DNA from: Desulfovibrio piger
Lineage (GTDB): Bacteria; Desulfobacterota; Desulfovibrionia; Desulfovibrionales; Desulfovibrionaceae
Direction of reading: 5' to 3'
NCBI RefSeq assembly: GCF_012843875.1
Contig: NZ_JABAFY010000005.1
Span: 1-64,000, forward strand
DNA: 64,000 nt
Positions 17,192 to 26,633 of the stretch are shown piece by piece. Numbering within the stretch: position 1 is the first letter of the stretch; each line of letters starts with the position of its first letter. A model generated the notes under the pieces. That model saw only the letters and a program-made list of their open reading frames with translations, searched no databases and had not been told where the DNA came from. The position numbers and the translations under genes were made by a program.

Positions 17192-18589
17192 ATGAGTGAA
17201 CAAGAGAAGATCCAGACCGCAGACGACCGGCCGCAGATGGCGAACCCGATCCCCGAAGACGACGGGATGGCGGAAGGACATGGCATAAGCATACCCGAGG
17301 CCTGCCGCGAGCTGGGGGACGAGGCGGAATTCGTCCATCCCGCCGACCTTGCCGACCATCTGGAGAACCTGAGTCTGGAAAAGCAGGTCTGCGCCCTGCG
17401 CCACATGCCCACGGAGGACGCCGCCGAGGCCCTGGCCGAACTGGAAGGCAGCGTGGCCGTGGACGTGCTGGAGAACCTGGATGCCGACGTGGCCGCCCAG
17501 ATCATCGCCGAGATGGAGCCCGACGACGCCGCCGACGTGCTGGACGAGCTGGACGAGGAACACCGCGACGTCCTGCTGGGCAAGCTGACGCGCGAAGATT
17601 CCGAAGAGCTGCGCAACCTGCTGAACTTCGACCCCGACTCCGCGGCCGGTGTCATGAACACCGAGCTGATCCTGCTGGAAGAGAACATGACGGCCGACGA
17701 GGCCATCACTCACATCCGCAGCGAGATGGAGGACAAGGAAAGCCCCTACTACGCCTATGTGGTGGACAAGAACGACAAACTGGTGGGGGTGCTTTCGCTG
17801 CGCGACCTGATGCTGGCGCGCCCCGGGACCATCGTGGGCGATGCCGTGTCGGGCCAGAGCGTGGTCTCCGTGCCCTATGACATGGACAAGGGCGAAGTGG
17901 CCAACCTGCTGTCGCACTACAATTATCTTGCCATGCCCGTCGTGGACTACGAGGGGCACATCATGGGCGTGGTGACCTACGACGACATCATGGACATCAT
18001 GCACGAAGAGGCCAGCGCCGACATGCTGGGCATGGTGGGCGCCGACCCCGAAGAAAGCGTGGACACCCCCTGGAAGGAGAGCGTGCGCAAGCGCCTGCCC
18101 TGGCTGGTGGTGAACATGGTCAATTCGGCGCTCTCGGCATCGGTGGTCTACATGTTCGAGGGCTCCATCGCCCAGATGGCCGCCTTGGCCGTGCTCATGC
18201 CCATGGTGGCCAACCAGGCCGGGAACACCGGCCAGCAGGCTCTGGCCGTCATGATCCGGCAGCTGGCCACGGACCGCTTCGAGACCAAAAAGGCCTGGAT
18301 GGCCGTGCTGCGCGAGGCCAAGATCGGCCTGGTCACGGGTCTTTTCATGGCCATGCTGGCGCTGTGCGGCGCCTGGGGCTTCACAGGCAACCCGCTGGTG
18401 GGTATGGTCATGGCTGGTGCGCTGCTGTGCGACATGATGCTGGGCGCGGTGGCCGGCGGTTCCATCCCCCTCATCTTCCGGGCCCTGGGACGCGACCCGG
18501 CCCAGGCTTCCAGCATCTTCCTGACCACCATCACAGACGGCGCGGGCTTCTTCATCTTTCTCGGGCTGGCCACCATGTTCCTCTTCTAG
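17192..18589 (+). CDS. mgtE: MgtE family magnesium transporter
   Basis: The 465-residue protein has the MgtE order: an acidic helical N-domain with repeats such as LADHLENLS and ALAELEGSVAVDVLENLD (about 45-155), two CBS domains (about 155-280, with YAYVVDKNDKLVGVLSLRDL and MPVVDYEGHIMGVVTYDDI), and five membrane segments at the C-terminus with MPMVANQAGNTGQQ, which lines the Mg pore in this family. The acidic N-domain senses Mg2+ and closes the channel. The start has GAGGGAG before it. I saw no Mg riboswitch in the 200-base leader. Confidence 0.93.
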   Translation: MSEQEKIQTADDRPQMANPIPEDDGMAEGHGISIPEACRELGDEAEFVHPADLADHLENLSLEKQVCALRHMPTEDAAEALAELEGSVAVDVLENLDADVAAQIIAEMEPDDAADVLDELDEEHRDVLLGKLTREDSEELRNLLNFDPDSAAGVMNTELILLEENMTADEAITHIRSEMEDKESPYYAYVVDKNDKLVGVLSLRDLMLARPGTIVGDAVSGQSVVSVPYDMDKGEVANLLSHYNYLAMPVVDYEGHIMGVVTYDDIMDIMHEEASADMLGMVGADPEESVDTPWKESVRKRLPWLVVNMVNSALSASVVYMFEGSIAQMAALAVLMPMVANQAGNTGQQALAVMIRQLATDRFETKKAWMAVLREAKIGLVTGLFMAMLALCGAWGFTGNPLVGMVMAGALLCDMMLGAVAGGSIPLIFRALGRDPAQASSIFLTTITDGAGFFIFLGLATMFLF

Positions 18590-18622
18590 GCCTGCCCGGA
18601 CATAACGCAAAGGCAGGTAGCC

Positions 18623-19291
18623 ATGCACGACGTTTGCCGCATTTTGCTGGTGGACGATCACAAATTGCTCATGGAGGGCATCCGCAGCCTGCTGGCCCCC
18701 CACAGCCATTTGCGCGTGGCCGGCATGGCCCCCGACGGCAAGGAAGCCGTGGGCCTGGCCGCCACCCTGTCGCCCGATCTGGTCATCATGGACATCTCCA
18801 TGCCGGGCATGAACGGCGTGGAAGCCAGCCGCGCCATCCTCCAGATCCGGCCCGAGACGCGCATCCTCATCTATACCGGTCACGAGGACCAGCGGCATCT
18901 GCTGGAGCTCATCCAGCTGGGCATCATGGGCCACGTCTGCAAAAGCGATCCGCCGTCCGTCCTGCTCCAGGCCATCGATGCCGTGCGGCAGGGGGAGGTC
19001 TTCCTCAGTTGTGCTGACCCCGGCGGCTGCATGGCGGCCCTCATGCGCCAGAACCGCCAGCGCCTCAGCCCCGCCGAGGGCGGGCCGGACATCGGCATGC
19101 TCTCGCCGCGCGAGAAGGAGATCTTCCGCCTGCTGGCCGACGGCTACAGCGTCCGCCAGATAGGGGACGCCCTCAACATCAGCCCCAAGACCGTGGAGAC
19201 CCACAAGTACAGCGTGCTGACCAAGTTGCGCGCCGGCTCCATCAACGAGCTGACCAAGATGGCCATCCGCCTGGGCCTGGTCTCCCTGTAG
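18623..19291 (+). CDS. NarL/FixJ-type response regulator
   Basis: The 222-residue protein has an N-terminal receiver domain with VDDH for Mg binding, the phospho-acceptor Asp in LVIMDISMPGMNG (about residue 57), a YTG switch residue, and Lys in VCKSD. A C-terminal LuxR-type helix-turn-helix follows (LSPREKEIFRLLADGYSVRQIGDALNIS, split here by eye, residues about 156-215). No histidine kinase is encoded nearby, so partner and targets are unknown. It follows mgtE by 33 bases and may share its transcript. Confidence 0.88.
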   Translation: MHDVCRILLVDDHKLLMEGIRSLLAPHSHLRVAGMAPDGKEAVGLAATLSPDLVIMDISMPGMNGVEASRAILQIRPETRILIYTGHEDQRHLLELIQLGIMGHVCKSDPPSVLLQAIDAVRQGEVFLSCADPGGCMAALMRQNRQRLSPAEGGPDIGMLSPREKEIFRLLADGYSVRQIGDALNISPKTVETHKYSVLTKLRAGSINELTKMAIRLGLVSL

Positions 19292-19656
19292 TCCGCATTC
19301 GGGCCTGTCCTTCAGAGCGTTTCCGTACGCTTCCTGCCTGCTGTCCCTGCGGCGGTGCCGGCGGGGGAGCGTGTCCTTTCGGGCGGGGCTTGTGTTTCGA
19401 AGGCCTCCCTGTGCGGCAGTGAGGCCTGTCGTTCCCGCAGGCGGCCCGTTCTTCCTCCCATCTCCCTCCAAATCAGCGCATATCAGTTCGCCTCTGGCTG
19501 CCCTGGGGCCTCCTGTGGCATCCCCGTCCTGTACGGGATGGGGATGGTCTGCCATCCTGCGCCATGATGGCAGCGGTCCTGGTGCCGTACCCGTCTTCCG
19601 GGCAGACGGGATGAACAGGCACGGCCGTCTGTGGGCCCAAGCCTGTGCGAGCAGGC
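19292..19656. other. Gene-free spacer between convergent genes
   Basis: I see no gene, no clear terminator and no repeat in this 365-base GC-rich stretch. It separates the plus-strand regulator from the end of the minus-strand LysR gene. Confidence 0.4.
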
Positions 19657-20598
19657 CTATGCCGTGGCGGGGTCGTCTTGTGGCGTCCCTGTCGCTGATG
19701 CTCCTTCCGCGACGGGCCCGCCCCAGAGCGAGGCCTTCAGATAGTCCAGAAAGACCCTGGCCGGTTTGGAGAAGAGCTGCTGCTTTTTCCAGGCCACGTT
19801 CAGGCCCACTTCCATGGCCGGATGCAGGGGCCGGAAGCAGAGCGGGCCGTCTTCCGGCAGGCGGATGATCCTGTCCAGGCAAAGGGCATAGCCCATGCCT
19901 TCCTCGACCATGATCGAGGCACTGTAAAGCAGGTTGTAGGTGGCCACCACCTGCAGGGCATCGTGCGTTTCCCCCAGCCAGCCTGCGACTTCGTTGTTGA
20001 CCATGTTCTGCCGGGAGACCAGCAGGGGCAGGCCGCGCAGGTCCGCAGGGGCGACGGACGGCCGGGCTGCCAGCGGCGCGTCCTTGCGCATCAGGACGCC
20101 CCAGCGGTCCTTGACCGGCAGACGGAAGAACTCGTAGCCCGAAAGATCCACGGGCTCGATGAAGAGGCCGAAATCCACCAGATCCCGGTCTATCTTTTCC
20201 ATGACGTCCTCGGCATTGCCGCTGAAGATGTGGAAGGTCACATGCGGGTGATCCTGCCGCATGCGGCGCGCGGCCCGGGCGATGAGGCGTATGGCGTCGG
20301 TCTCGCCGCCGCCGATGTGGATGTCACCGCTCAGCAGCTCGTCCGGTGCCTTGAGCTCCGCCGTGGTCTTTTCCAGCAGGCTGACGACCTCCTGCGCCCG
20401 CTTGCGGAAAAACGTACCTTCCTCCGTCAGGGTGATGCTCCGTTTGCCGCGCAGGAAAAGCGTCTTGCCCAGCTCTTCTTCCAGCTCCTGCATCTGCCGG
20501 GACAGGGTGGGCTGGGTCACGTGCAGGGCCTCGGCGGCAGCGGAGATGGTCTTTGCCTGCGCGACCACCAGAAAATAGCGGAGGGTCCTCAATTCCAT
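19657..20598 (-). CDS. LysR family transcriptional regulator
   Basis: The 313-residue protein has the LysR winged helix-turn-helix at residues 1-60 (RYFLVVAQAKTISAAAEAL, HVTQPTLSRQ) followed by the two-lobed effector domain. It lies next to and on the same strand as the dicarboxylate symporter gene, separated by that gene's terminator. The symporter is a likely target, given gene order, but no direct evidence is seen. Confidence 0.92.
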   Translation of the reverse strand: MELRTLRYFLVVAQAKTISAAAEALHVTQPTLSRQMQELEEELGKTLFLRGKRSITLTEEGTFFRKRAQEVVSLLEKTTAELKAPDELLSGDIHIGGGETDAIRLIARAARRMRQDHPHVTFHIFSGNAEDVMEKIDRDLVDFGLFIEPVDLSGYEFFRLPVKDRWGVLMRKDAPLAARPSVAPADLRGLPLLVSRQNMVNNEVAGWLGETHDALQVVATYNLLYSASIMVEEGMGYALCLDRIIRLPEDGPLCFRPLHPAMEVGLNVAWKKQQLFSKPARVFLDYLKASLWGGPVAEGASATGTPQDDPATA

Positions 20599-20720
20599 AC
20601 GATGCTCCTTTGCCGGGATGCGGGGCGTTGACGCCTGCCGTTGGTGCCGCCGGCCGTCAGGGGCGGTCAGCGGCGGCAGAAGGTCTGCGGCTCTGGCCCC
20701 ATGGCCTGCGCAGCGGGTAC

Positions 20721-20742
20721 AAAAAATCCCCGCCGGGCGGGG
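20721..20742 (-). terminator. Intrinsic terminator after the dicarboxylate symporter gene
   Basis: On the minus strand a CCCCGC / GCGGGG stem is followed by ATTTTTT. It lies about 165 bases beyond the stop at 20907 and ahead of the LysR gene, so the two genes are probably separate transcripts. Confidence 0.7.
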
Positions 20743-20906
20743 CTGGGAACGGCAGGGACACTGAGCGGGGACGAGGCGGAGGCCTCCTGCCGCTGTCTGT
20801 GCCCCTGTCGGAAAAGAACGTTGCCGGAAAAGGGATATCCGGGAGAGGGGCCCCGCATGGCACGGGGCCTGCCTCTTCCCGAAACGTCCTTGTGCGGTGA
20901 CGGGAC

Positions 20907-22142
20907 TTATTCGTCCTGCAGGGCGGCGCCCCGCTGGGGATCGAAGTCGTTCTCCGTGCGGGAGATGAAGATGGCCGCGGTGGCGTCGCCCAGCACGTTG
21001 ATAGTGGTACGGGCCATGTCCATGACACGGTCGATACCGGCCACCAGGGCGATGGCTTCCAGCGGGATGCCCACATGGGTGAAGATCATGGAGAGCATGA
21101 TCAGGGCCGCGCCGGGCACGCCCATGGTGCCCACGCTGGCCAGCAGGGCGATGAGCAGCACGGAGATCTGTTGGTCCAGGGGCAGGGGCATGCCGTAGAT
21201 CTCGGCGGCAAAGATGGTCACGATGCCCATGTAGATGGCCGTGCCGTCCATGTTGATGGTGTTGCCCAGCGGGATGGAGAAGCTGGAGACGCTGCGGGAG
21301 GCGCCCAGCTTCTGCACACAGGTCAGGTTGGTGGACAGGGCTGCGGCGCTGGAACAGGTGGTGAAGCTGGTGAGCAGCGGGGCGCTCAGGCCGCGGAAGA
21401 AGGTGCCGGGCTTGAGACCGGCGTAGCGGATACAGGGCAGGTAGGTGATGATGACGTGGATCAGGCAGCCCAGGTACATGATGCCGATGAGCTTGATGAG
21501 CGGCAGCAGCACTTCCAGCCCGTGGTTGGACACGGTGTAGGCCATAAGGGCAAAGACACCGATGGGCGCGTAGTGCATGACCATGCTGGTGACGCGGATC
21601 ATGACTTCGCTCATGGCGTCGAAGAAGGCGGCGGCAGGCTTGGCCTTGTCACCGCACAGGCTGATGGCCATGCCCACCAGCACGGCGAAGAAGATGATCT
21701 GCAGGATGTTGCCCTTGGCCAGGGCATCCACGGGGTTCAGGGGCACGATGCCCATGAGCACCTGCACCAGCGAGGGCGCGGCCACTTCCTTGGCGCTCAG
21801 GTTGGCGGTGGAAAGGTCGAGCCCCACACCGGGCTGGAAGATATTGCCCAGGATAAGGCCGATGGCCACGGCCAGGGCCGTGGTGGCGAAATAGAAGACC
21901 AGCGTCTTGGCGGCCACGCGGCCCAGACGGCCCACATCGCCCACGCTGGCGGCGCCGGAGACCAGGGTGGCCAGCACCAGCGGTACGACGACCATGCGGA
22001 CGAGATTGATGAACAGGTCGCCGAACGGCTTGAAGAAGGCGGCGCTGATGCCCAGCTTGGGGGCCAGCGTGCCCACCAGTATGCCCAAAACCATGCCGAT
22101 GCCCATTTGCAGGGGCAGGCCCATTTTCTTGCGTGCGCTCAT
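20907..22142 (-). CDS. Dicarboxylate/amino acid:cation symporter (DAACS family)
   Basis: The 411-residue inner-membrane protein is a member of the DctA/GltP family that takes up C4-dicarboxylates or acidic amino acids with Na+ or H+. It has eight hydrophobic segments, the serine-rich TCSSAAALSTN re-entrant loop (about 255-270), the NTINMDGTAIY motif (about 290), VGTMGVPGAA in the second hairpin, and DRVMDMARTTINVLGD with the substrate-contacting Asp and Arg (about 370). Length and motifs are normal. Which substrate it takes cannot be told. A perfect 8-1-8 palindrome lies 34 bases upstream of the start. Confidence 0.92.
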   Translation of the reverse strand: MSARKKMGLPLQMGIGMVLGILVGTLAPKLGISAAFFKPFGDLFINLVRMVVVPLVLATLVSGAASVGDVGRLGRVAAKTLVFYFATTALAVAIGLILGNIFQPGVGLDLSTANLSAKEVAAPSLVQVLMGIVPLNPVDALAKGNILQIIFFAVLVGMAISLCGDKAKPAAAFFDAMSEVMIRVTSMVMHYAPIGVFALMAYTVSNHGLEVLLPLIKLIGIMYLGCLIHVIITYLPCIRYAGLKPGTFFRGLSAPLLTSFTTCSSAAALSTNLTCVQKLGASRSVSSFSIPLGNTINMDGTAIYMGIVTIFAAEIYGMPLPLDQQISVLLIALLASVGTMGVPGAALIMLSMIFTHVGIPLEAIALVAGIDRVMDMARTTINVLGDATAAIFISRTENDFDPQRGAALQDE

Positions 22143-22175
22143 AGGAACCTCACTGCGTGTTGCGTAATGTCACGA

Positions 22176-22192
22176 TACTGTCGCCGACAGTA
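22176..22192 (-). promoter_or_regulatory. Perfect palindrome upstream of the symporter gene, possible operator
   Basis: TACTGTCG-C-CGACAGTA is a perfect inverted repeat with one central base, 34-50 bases before the symporter start. This is where a regulator would overlap a promoter. On the minus strand TTGCTT lies next to it as a possible -35. The protein that would bind is unknown. Confidence 0.4.
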
Positions 22193-22261
22193 AGCAAGAT
22201 TCGTTCCGCACGCAACGTTTTCCTTGCCGGGGAATATGGCGGGGGAGGGACCTCTGGGGCG

Positions 22262-22744
22262 TTACAGCGGGCAGCGCATGTCATACCAGCAGGCCTGGCC
22301 GTGCTGGCTGTCGGAGCGCCCCAGCAGCCGGAAGCCCAGTGAGCTGTAGAAGGGGATCAGCCGTTCCTTGCAGGTGAGGACCACATCTTCCTTGCCCCGC
22401 TGCCGGGCCACTTCCAGAAAATGGCGGACAAGGGCCGCGCCGATGCCCTGATGCTGCCGCTGCGGATCCACCACCAGCCCGAAGACGGCCTGATGCGGGG
22501 CCTCCTCACGGTGCAGTCCGGCATCGTGGTAGAGCTCGTCCCGGCAGGTATCGAAATCGGTCATGCAGCCGTTGATATGGCCCACGATGGCGCCGTCATC
22601 CTCGGCCACGAAAAAACAGTGGGGAAAGACGGCAAAACGGGCGGCAAAGCTTTCCGGCGATGCGGCTTCGGCAGGGGGAAAACCGCGCGCCTCCAGAGCG
22701 GCGATGGCGGGCAGGTCTTCGGGGCGGGCTTGTCTGATATGCAT
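22262..22744 (-). CDS. GNAT family N-acetyltransferase
   Basis: The 160-residue protein has the GNAT fold: IRQARPEDLPAIAALE at the N-terminus, VFGLVVDPQRQHQGIGAALV giving the acetyl-CoA pyrophosphate loop (QHQGIG, about residues 95-115), and YSSLGFRLLG near the C-terminus. This layout resembles AANAT-like small-molecule acetyltransferases. AGGAGC before the ATG at 22744 sets the start. Substrate is unknown. Confidence 0.88.
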   Translation of the reverse strand: MHIRQARPEDLPAIAALEARGFPPAEAASPESFAARFAVFPHCFFVAEDDGAIVGHINGCMTDFDTCRDELYHDAGLHREEAPHQAVFGLVVDPQRQHQGIGAALVRHFLEVARQRGKEDVVLTCKERLIPFYSSLGFRLLGRSDSQHGQACWYDMRCPL

Positions 22745-23026
22745 GGAAGCTCCTGGACGGGGCCCGCCGGAGCGGACCTTGAGGTTGATAACGGGCCGTC
22801 GCGGGACGGCATGACGGCTCGAAGGATGTCCGGCCGTCCAAGGGAAAAGGTTTTTCAGGGCGGGCAACAGGAGCACCTGTGCCCCTGTGTGTGCCGGTAG
22901 AGGAAACAATGTCTCTTTTCCGCCGTCCGTGACGGATGGGCCGCGGCGGTGTCCGCCAGTCCCCGGGGACTCACGGACACCGCCGGAAGAGAGAACAGGG
23001 GATGCTTCCCGCAAGGGCGGCACGCG

Positions 23027-26000
23027 TTACGCTGCCTTCTCCGTGAACAGGTTCCTGCGGGCGGCTTCGGACCGGATCTCCTTGCGGTAGCTGTCGTGCT
23101 GACGCAGGTAGAAGGCCAGCGCGTTGGCGAAGTTGTCGCCCAGCAGCCCGTCGAGGACCTGGCTGGAGATCTCGCGTTGCAGGCGCAGCAGGGAATGCAG
23201 GGCCAGGATGCCTTCCACTTCTTCCGTGGGCATGCTGCCCAGACGACGCCAGAAGATGTCGTGCGAACGGGGCAGATAGTACCACATGTACATCAGGTCG
23301 AGCAGATGGACGATGGCCTGCCGGGCGGCGTTGGGGTCCTTTTCCAAAAGCTGCTGCCAGAACTCGCGGGGCTGCTCCTGCATCAGGCGCCGGATGGTGG
23401 CCTGGGGGAAGAGCAGGGCCAGCTTCACGAGATTGTTGAATATCTGGCTGAACTTGCTGTCGTACTCCAGGGTGCGCATGCGCAGATACATGTTGCGGTC
23501 CGCAAAACCTTCGATGACGGCGGCCACGATGTCCGAGGAGCACTTGGAGACGATGGCGGCGCAGTTCTGCAGGGCGCCCACCGGGTCGGCGATGCCCAGC
23601 CAGACGAAGCAGACCAGCAGGCCCTTGCCCAGCACGATGGACAGGGGGATGGAGATGGCGCTGCGGAACAGGTTGCCCACGACAGCTTCCTTGGGCAGGC
23701 CGCGGAAGATGTTGTGCCCTGATATGTAGACGCTGTTGATCATGGCGATGACCGTATAGACCGCCAGCTCGTTGTTCTGGACCGTGATGCCGAGCCAGTC
23801 CTCCAGCAGCCACATGCGGACGACCACCTCCAGCAGGGGGACGGATATGCCCGTGTAGAGCAGGGAGTCCGCCATGCGGCTCCAGCTCACATAGCGGTTC
23901 CAGGGCAGGAGCATGGAGCGGCAGAAGGCCCCGCCGCCCACCATGGATTGCAGGACATTGCGCACGGCCGTGATGGCGAACCAGAGCAGAGCGCCGATCC
24001 AGGTCAGGATCCACCAGCTGTCCACGTACCAGAAGGCCCACTGCGCGGGGATGAAGCCCAGCAGCACCTTGAGCACGTTCACCAGATTGCTGTTGAAGTA
24101 GTGGACGTTCCAGGGGGTGGCGGCATCGCGCATCATGCTCACGGGATCGTGCTGTTCCGCGTTGATGCCGCGGGAGTCCACGCCGCCAAGGGTCACCAGG
24201 TTGCCGCCGTCGGGGCTGATGGTGGTGGTCTTTTTTTCCAGCTCCCAGCCACGGACCACGCGACAGCCCAGATGGTGCAGCAGGGGCAGGCGGCGCAGGG
24301 TCCGGAGCCAGCGCGGCAGGGTCGCGGGCTCGTGATAATGGGTGAAGCCGTAGATGTCGGTATGCACGGGCAGGGTCAGACGCTGGCCGCTCTTTTCATG
24401 GCGCAGGGCGGCCCGGGCCTGCGGGGGCAGGGTCTCGGTGAAGACCAGGCCCATGCCGTGCGTCATGTGCGAACGGCTGGTGGAGTCCGTGCCGATGCGC
24501 GAGCCGAGCCACGAGAGCTCGTAAAAACTCCGCAGCTGGGTCAGGTTGTCCTGCACTTCCAGCAGCAGGTCCCGGCGGGGCGAATCCGCGGGTTCGTCCT
24601 GCACGATCCGGCGGACAACCTGCTTGAGGCGCAGGGGGCTGCCCTCGTTGATGGCCCGCTGCAGCTCGTTGATGGCCTCGATATGCGGCAGCTGGCCCTT
24701 GGACCAGGTGCGCAGGTTGAACAGTTCCAGATGGGTGATGAGCCCCTTGCCGCGCCAGAGCAGTTCCAGCGTGTCCTGTACGTTCAGCCCTTCCAGGCCC
24801 AGGATCATCTGGCAGGGGTGCAGGGGCACCAGGGACTGCAAAAGGACTTCGGGATCGCGCAGCAGCACTGGGGGCAGATCCTTGTGGGGCGCCACGGGGA
24901 ACAGGATATCCGGGTTGGTCTGCGGTCCCAGCCATTCCTGGCGCAGGCTGTCGGGCATGAGGCTTTCCATGGCTTCCAGACGGGCGCGCAGGCGGGCGGC
25001 TTCTTCATCCGTGCCGTTCCGCCGGGGATCGTTGCGGAGCTCTTCCAGAGTCTGTTCCAGAACAGGCTGCCATTGCTGGAGGATGTATTCGGCCAGATGC
25101 AGGGACGAAGGCTGGCGCTGGCCCACGAAAGCCAGGAAGGCATCCGCATCCAGCGGGGGCGGGGGCGAGACTTCCAGCTTGCGGGCCAGGGTGGCCGCGT
25201 GCTTCTGGTTCCAGGCCTGGAGCAGGCGCAGGACATGCTGGCGCATCCACTGGTTCACCGTGGCGTATTCCTTGAGGATGGCCGCGATGTCCGGGCGCTG
25301 GAGCAATTTGATGAAAGCCCGGCTGCTGTGGACGTTGAGCGGCGACCAGGTGAGTTCGATGAGCTTGTCATGGAAGGTGGCCCGGAACTCGATGCCGATG
25401 CGCACGGTGATGCCCATGATGCGGGCCGCGCGCAGCAGTTCGCTGGCGGCTTCGGGGTCCACGGTATTGTAGTAGACCACCGTGATGAAGCGCAGGCCCT
25501 TGAGCCAGGCATCCATGACCAGATGCGTGGGGCTCTTGCGGCCCTTGGTGTTGGCATCATGGACGTGGTGGTCGAAGGCCTGCTGGTTCCAGGCTTCGGG
25601 CATCTCCAGCAGATGATAGCGGCGCAGCAGCGAGCGGATGACGTGGGGCGTGCCGCGCACCGCCTGGTAGAAATCGTGGGCCAGCGGCAGCTGGATATGG
25701 ACGTGCGGCGCGGCGCGGACCAGGTCTTTCATGATCTGGATCAGGACGCGGGCCGTATTCTTCTGCAGGCTGGAAAGGGCGGAGTAGAGGACCTCGTCAT
25801 GCAGACGGCGCAGGGCCTGCAGGCGCTCCTGCGGGCCGCGGGCCTCCAGGCTCTCCAGCAGGATGATGACGGCGCGGGCGATGCGCATGCCGGGGTCCGT
25901 GGTCAGCTTGATGATGCCGCGCGGATGCAGGCCTTCTTCAGGCTGGGCCAGGCTCATGGACATGTTGCGGGCGGCCACGAAACTGTTGACCAGCTGGATC

Positions 26001-26092
26001 AGCTGATGGTCCTGCAGGTCGAACAGCCAGGACGCTTGCTTGTCCGGGCCGGAAGTGGTGACGGCATTGGCCGAATGTCTGGTGGCGCACAT
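23027..26092 (-). CDS. Large membrane protein with degenerate PHP-type domain, function unknown
   Basis: I do not recognise this 1021-residue protein as a whole. Residues about 173-240 follow the plan of a PHP (polymerase/histidinol-phosphatase) metal-dependent domain: FDHHVHDANTKG at the start, SPTHLVMDAWLKGL, an ITVVYYNTV where PHP proteins have ITDHNT, and GITVRIGIEF. The HxH pair is kept but the second Asp-His pair is lost. IGTDSTSRSHMTHGMG at about 530 sits where PHP proteins carry their last GSDxH motif. Residues about 665-860 have four or more strong membrane segments (rich in Trp, for example QWAFWYVDSWWILTWIG). The rest is helical. AGAGGGAA precedes the ATG at 26092. It may be a phosphoesterase remnant fused to a membrane module. 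Function is open. Confidence 0.75.
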   Translation of the reverse strand: MCATRHSANAVTTSGPDKQASWLFDLQDHQLIQLVNSFVAARNMSMSLAQPEEGLHPRGIIKLTTDPGMRIARAVIILLESLEARGPQERLQALRRLHDEVLYSALSSLQKNTARVLIQIMKDLVRAAPHVHIQLPLAHDFYQAVRGTPHVIRSLLRRYHLLEMPEAWNQQAFDHHVHDANTKGRKSPTHLVMDAWLKGLRFITVVYYNTVDPEAASELLRAARIMGITVRIGIEFRATFHDKLIELTWSPLNVHSSRAFIKLLQRPDIAAILKEYATVNQWMRQHVLRLLQAWNQKHAATLARKLEVSPPPPLDADAFLAFVGQRQPSSLHLAEYILQQWQPVLEQTLEELRNDPRRNGTDEEAARLRARLEAMESLMPDSLRQEWLGPQTNPDILFPVAPHKDLPPVLLRDPEVLLQSLVPLHPCQMILGLEGLNVQDTLELLWRGKGLITHLELFNLRTWSKGQLPHIEAINELQRAINEGSPLRLKQVVRRIVQDEPADSPRRDLLLEVQDNLTQLRSFYELSWLGSRIGTDSTSRSHMTHGMGLVFTETLPPQARAALRHEKSGQRLTLPVHTDIYGFTHYHEPATLPRWLRTLRRLPLLHHLGCRVVRGWELEKKTTTISPDGGNLVTLGGVDSRGINAEQHDPVSMMRDAATPWNVHYFNSNLVNVLKVLLGFIPAQWAFWYVDSWWILTWIGALLWFAITAVRNVLQSMVGGGAFCRSMLLPWNRYVSWSRMADSLLYTGISVPLLEVVVRMWLLEDWLGITVQNNELAVYTVIAMINSVYISGHNIFRGLPKEAVVGNLFRSAISIPLSIVLGKGLLVCFVWLGIADPVGALQNCAAIVSKCSSDIVAAVIEGFADRNMYLRMRTLEYDSKFSQIFNNLVKLALLFPQATIRRLMQEQPREFWQQLLEKDPNAARQAIVHLLDLMYMWYYLPRSHDIFWRRLGSMPTEEVEGILALHSLLRLQREISSQVLDGLLGDNFANALAFYLRQHDSYRKEIRSEAARRNLFTEKAA

Positions 26093-26335
26093 GACGGTTC
26101 CCTCTATTGCTGGAGATGCGGGCGGCACTGGCGGCGGCCAGCGGTCGCACGGATATGCCGGGTCGTCCCCCTGTGTGAAAGAAGAAAATGTGACAAATAT
26201 CGTCGGGGATTGCAAACGGATGGGGAGGGGAAGACCGAAGGGCGAAGGTGAAAGGGCGGCCCGGGCGGATGCTGCACACGGGAAGGCGCGGAAAAAGGGC
26301 GGTCCGGGACACCTGCTCCGGCAACACCATAAACG

Positions 26336-26361
26336 AAAAAACCCGCTGATTGCTCAGCGGG
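26336..26361 (-). terminator. Intrinsic terminator after tRNA-Ser
   Basis: On the minus strand a perfect eight-pair stem (CCCGCTGA with TCAGCGGG) and GCAA loop is followed by six T, 13 bases beyond the tRNA 3' end. Confidence 0.9.
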
Positions 26362-26373
26362 CTATTTTCTCGG

Positions 26374-26465
26374 TGGCGGAGAGGAAGAGATTCGAACTCT
26401 TGGTACGCTTTTAACGTACACACGATTTCCAATCGTGCTCCTTCGACCAACTCGGACACCTCTCC
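26374..26465 (-). tRNA. tRNA-Ser (anticodon GGA)
   Basis: The minus strand reads GGAGAGG...CCTCTCC-G-CCA with a seven-pair acceptor stem, a D-arm typical of serine tRNAs, an anticodon stem CACGA/TCGTG enclosing loop TTGGAAA (anticodon GGA, codons UCC/UCU), a long variable arm (GTACG...CGTAC) and the TTCGAAT T-loop. CCA is encoded. Length is 92 bases with CCA. It has its own promoter and terminator. Confidence 0.97.
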
Positions 26466-26484
26466 GTGTCGTGAAGACCTGCTC

Positions 26485-26513
26485 TTTATAGGCAGAACCT
26501 TCGGCTTTGGCAA
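26485..26513 (-). promoter_or_regulatory. Promoter of tRNA-Ser
   Basis: On the minus strand TTGCCA (26513-26508) is 17 bases from TATAAA (26490-26485), about 20 bases before the mature tRNA 5' end. Confidence 0.7.
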
Positions 26514-26633
26514 GCAAAAAATCGCACTTTTCGCAAAAAAATTTTTTCTCTAAAAATTTAGCTGTTATTTCAGCTTGTTATCATCACTGTTTTTCGTCTC
26601 CATCTTCCGCCGGAGATGGTCACAGCTGCCCAC

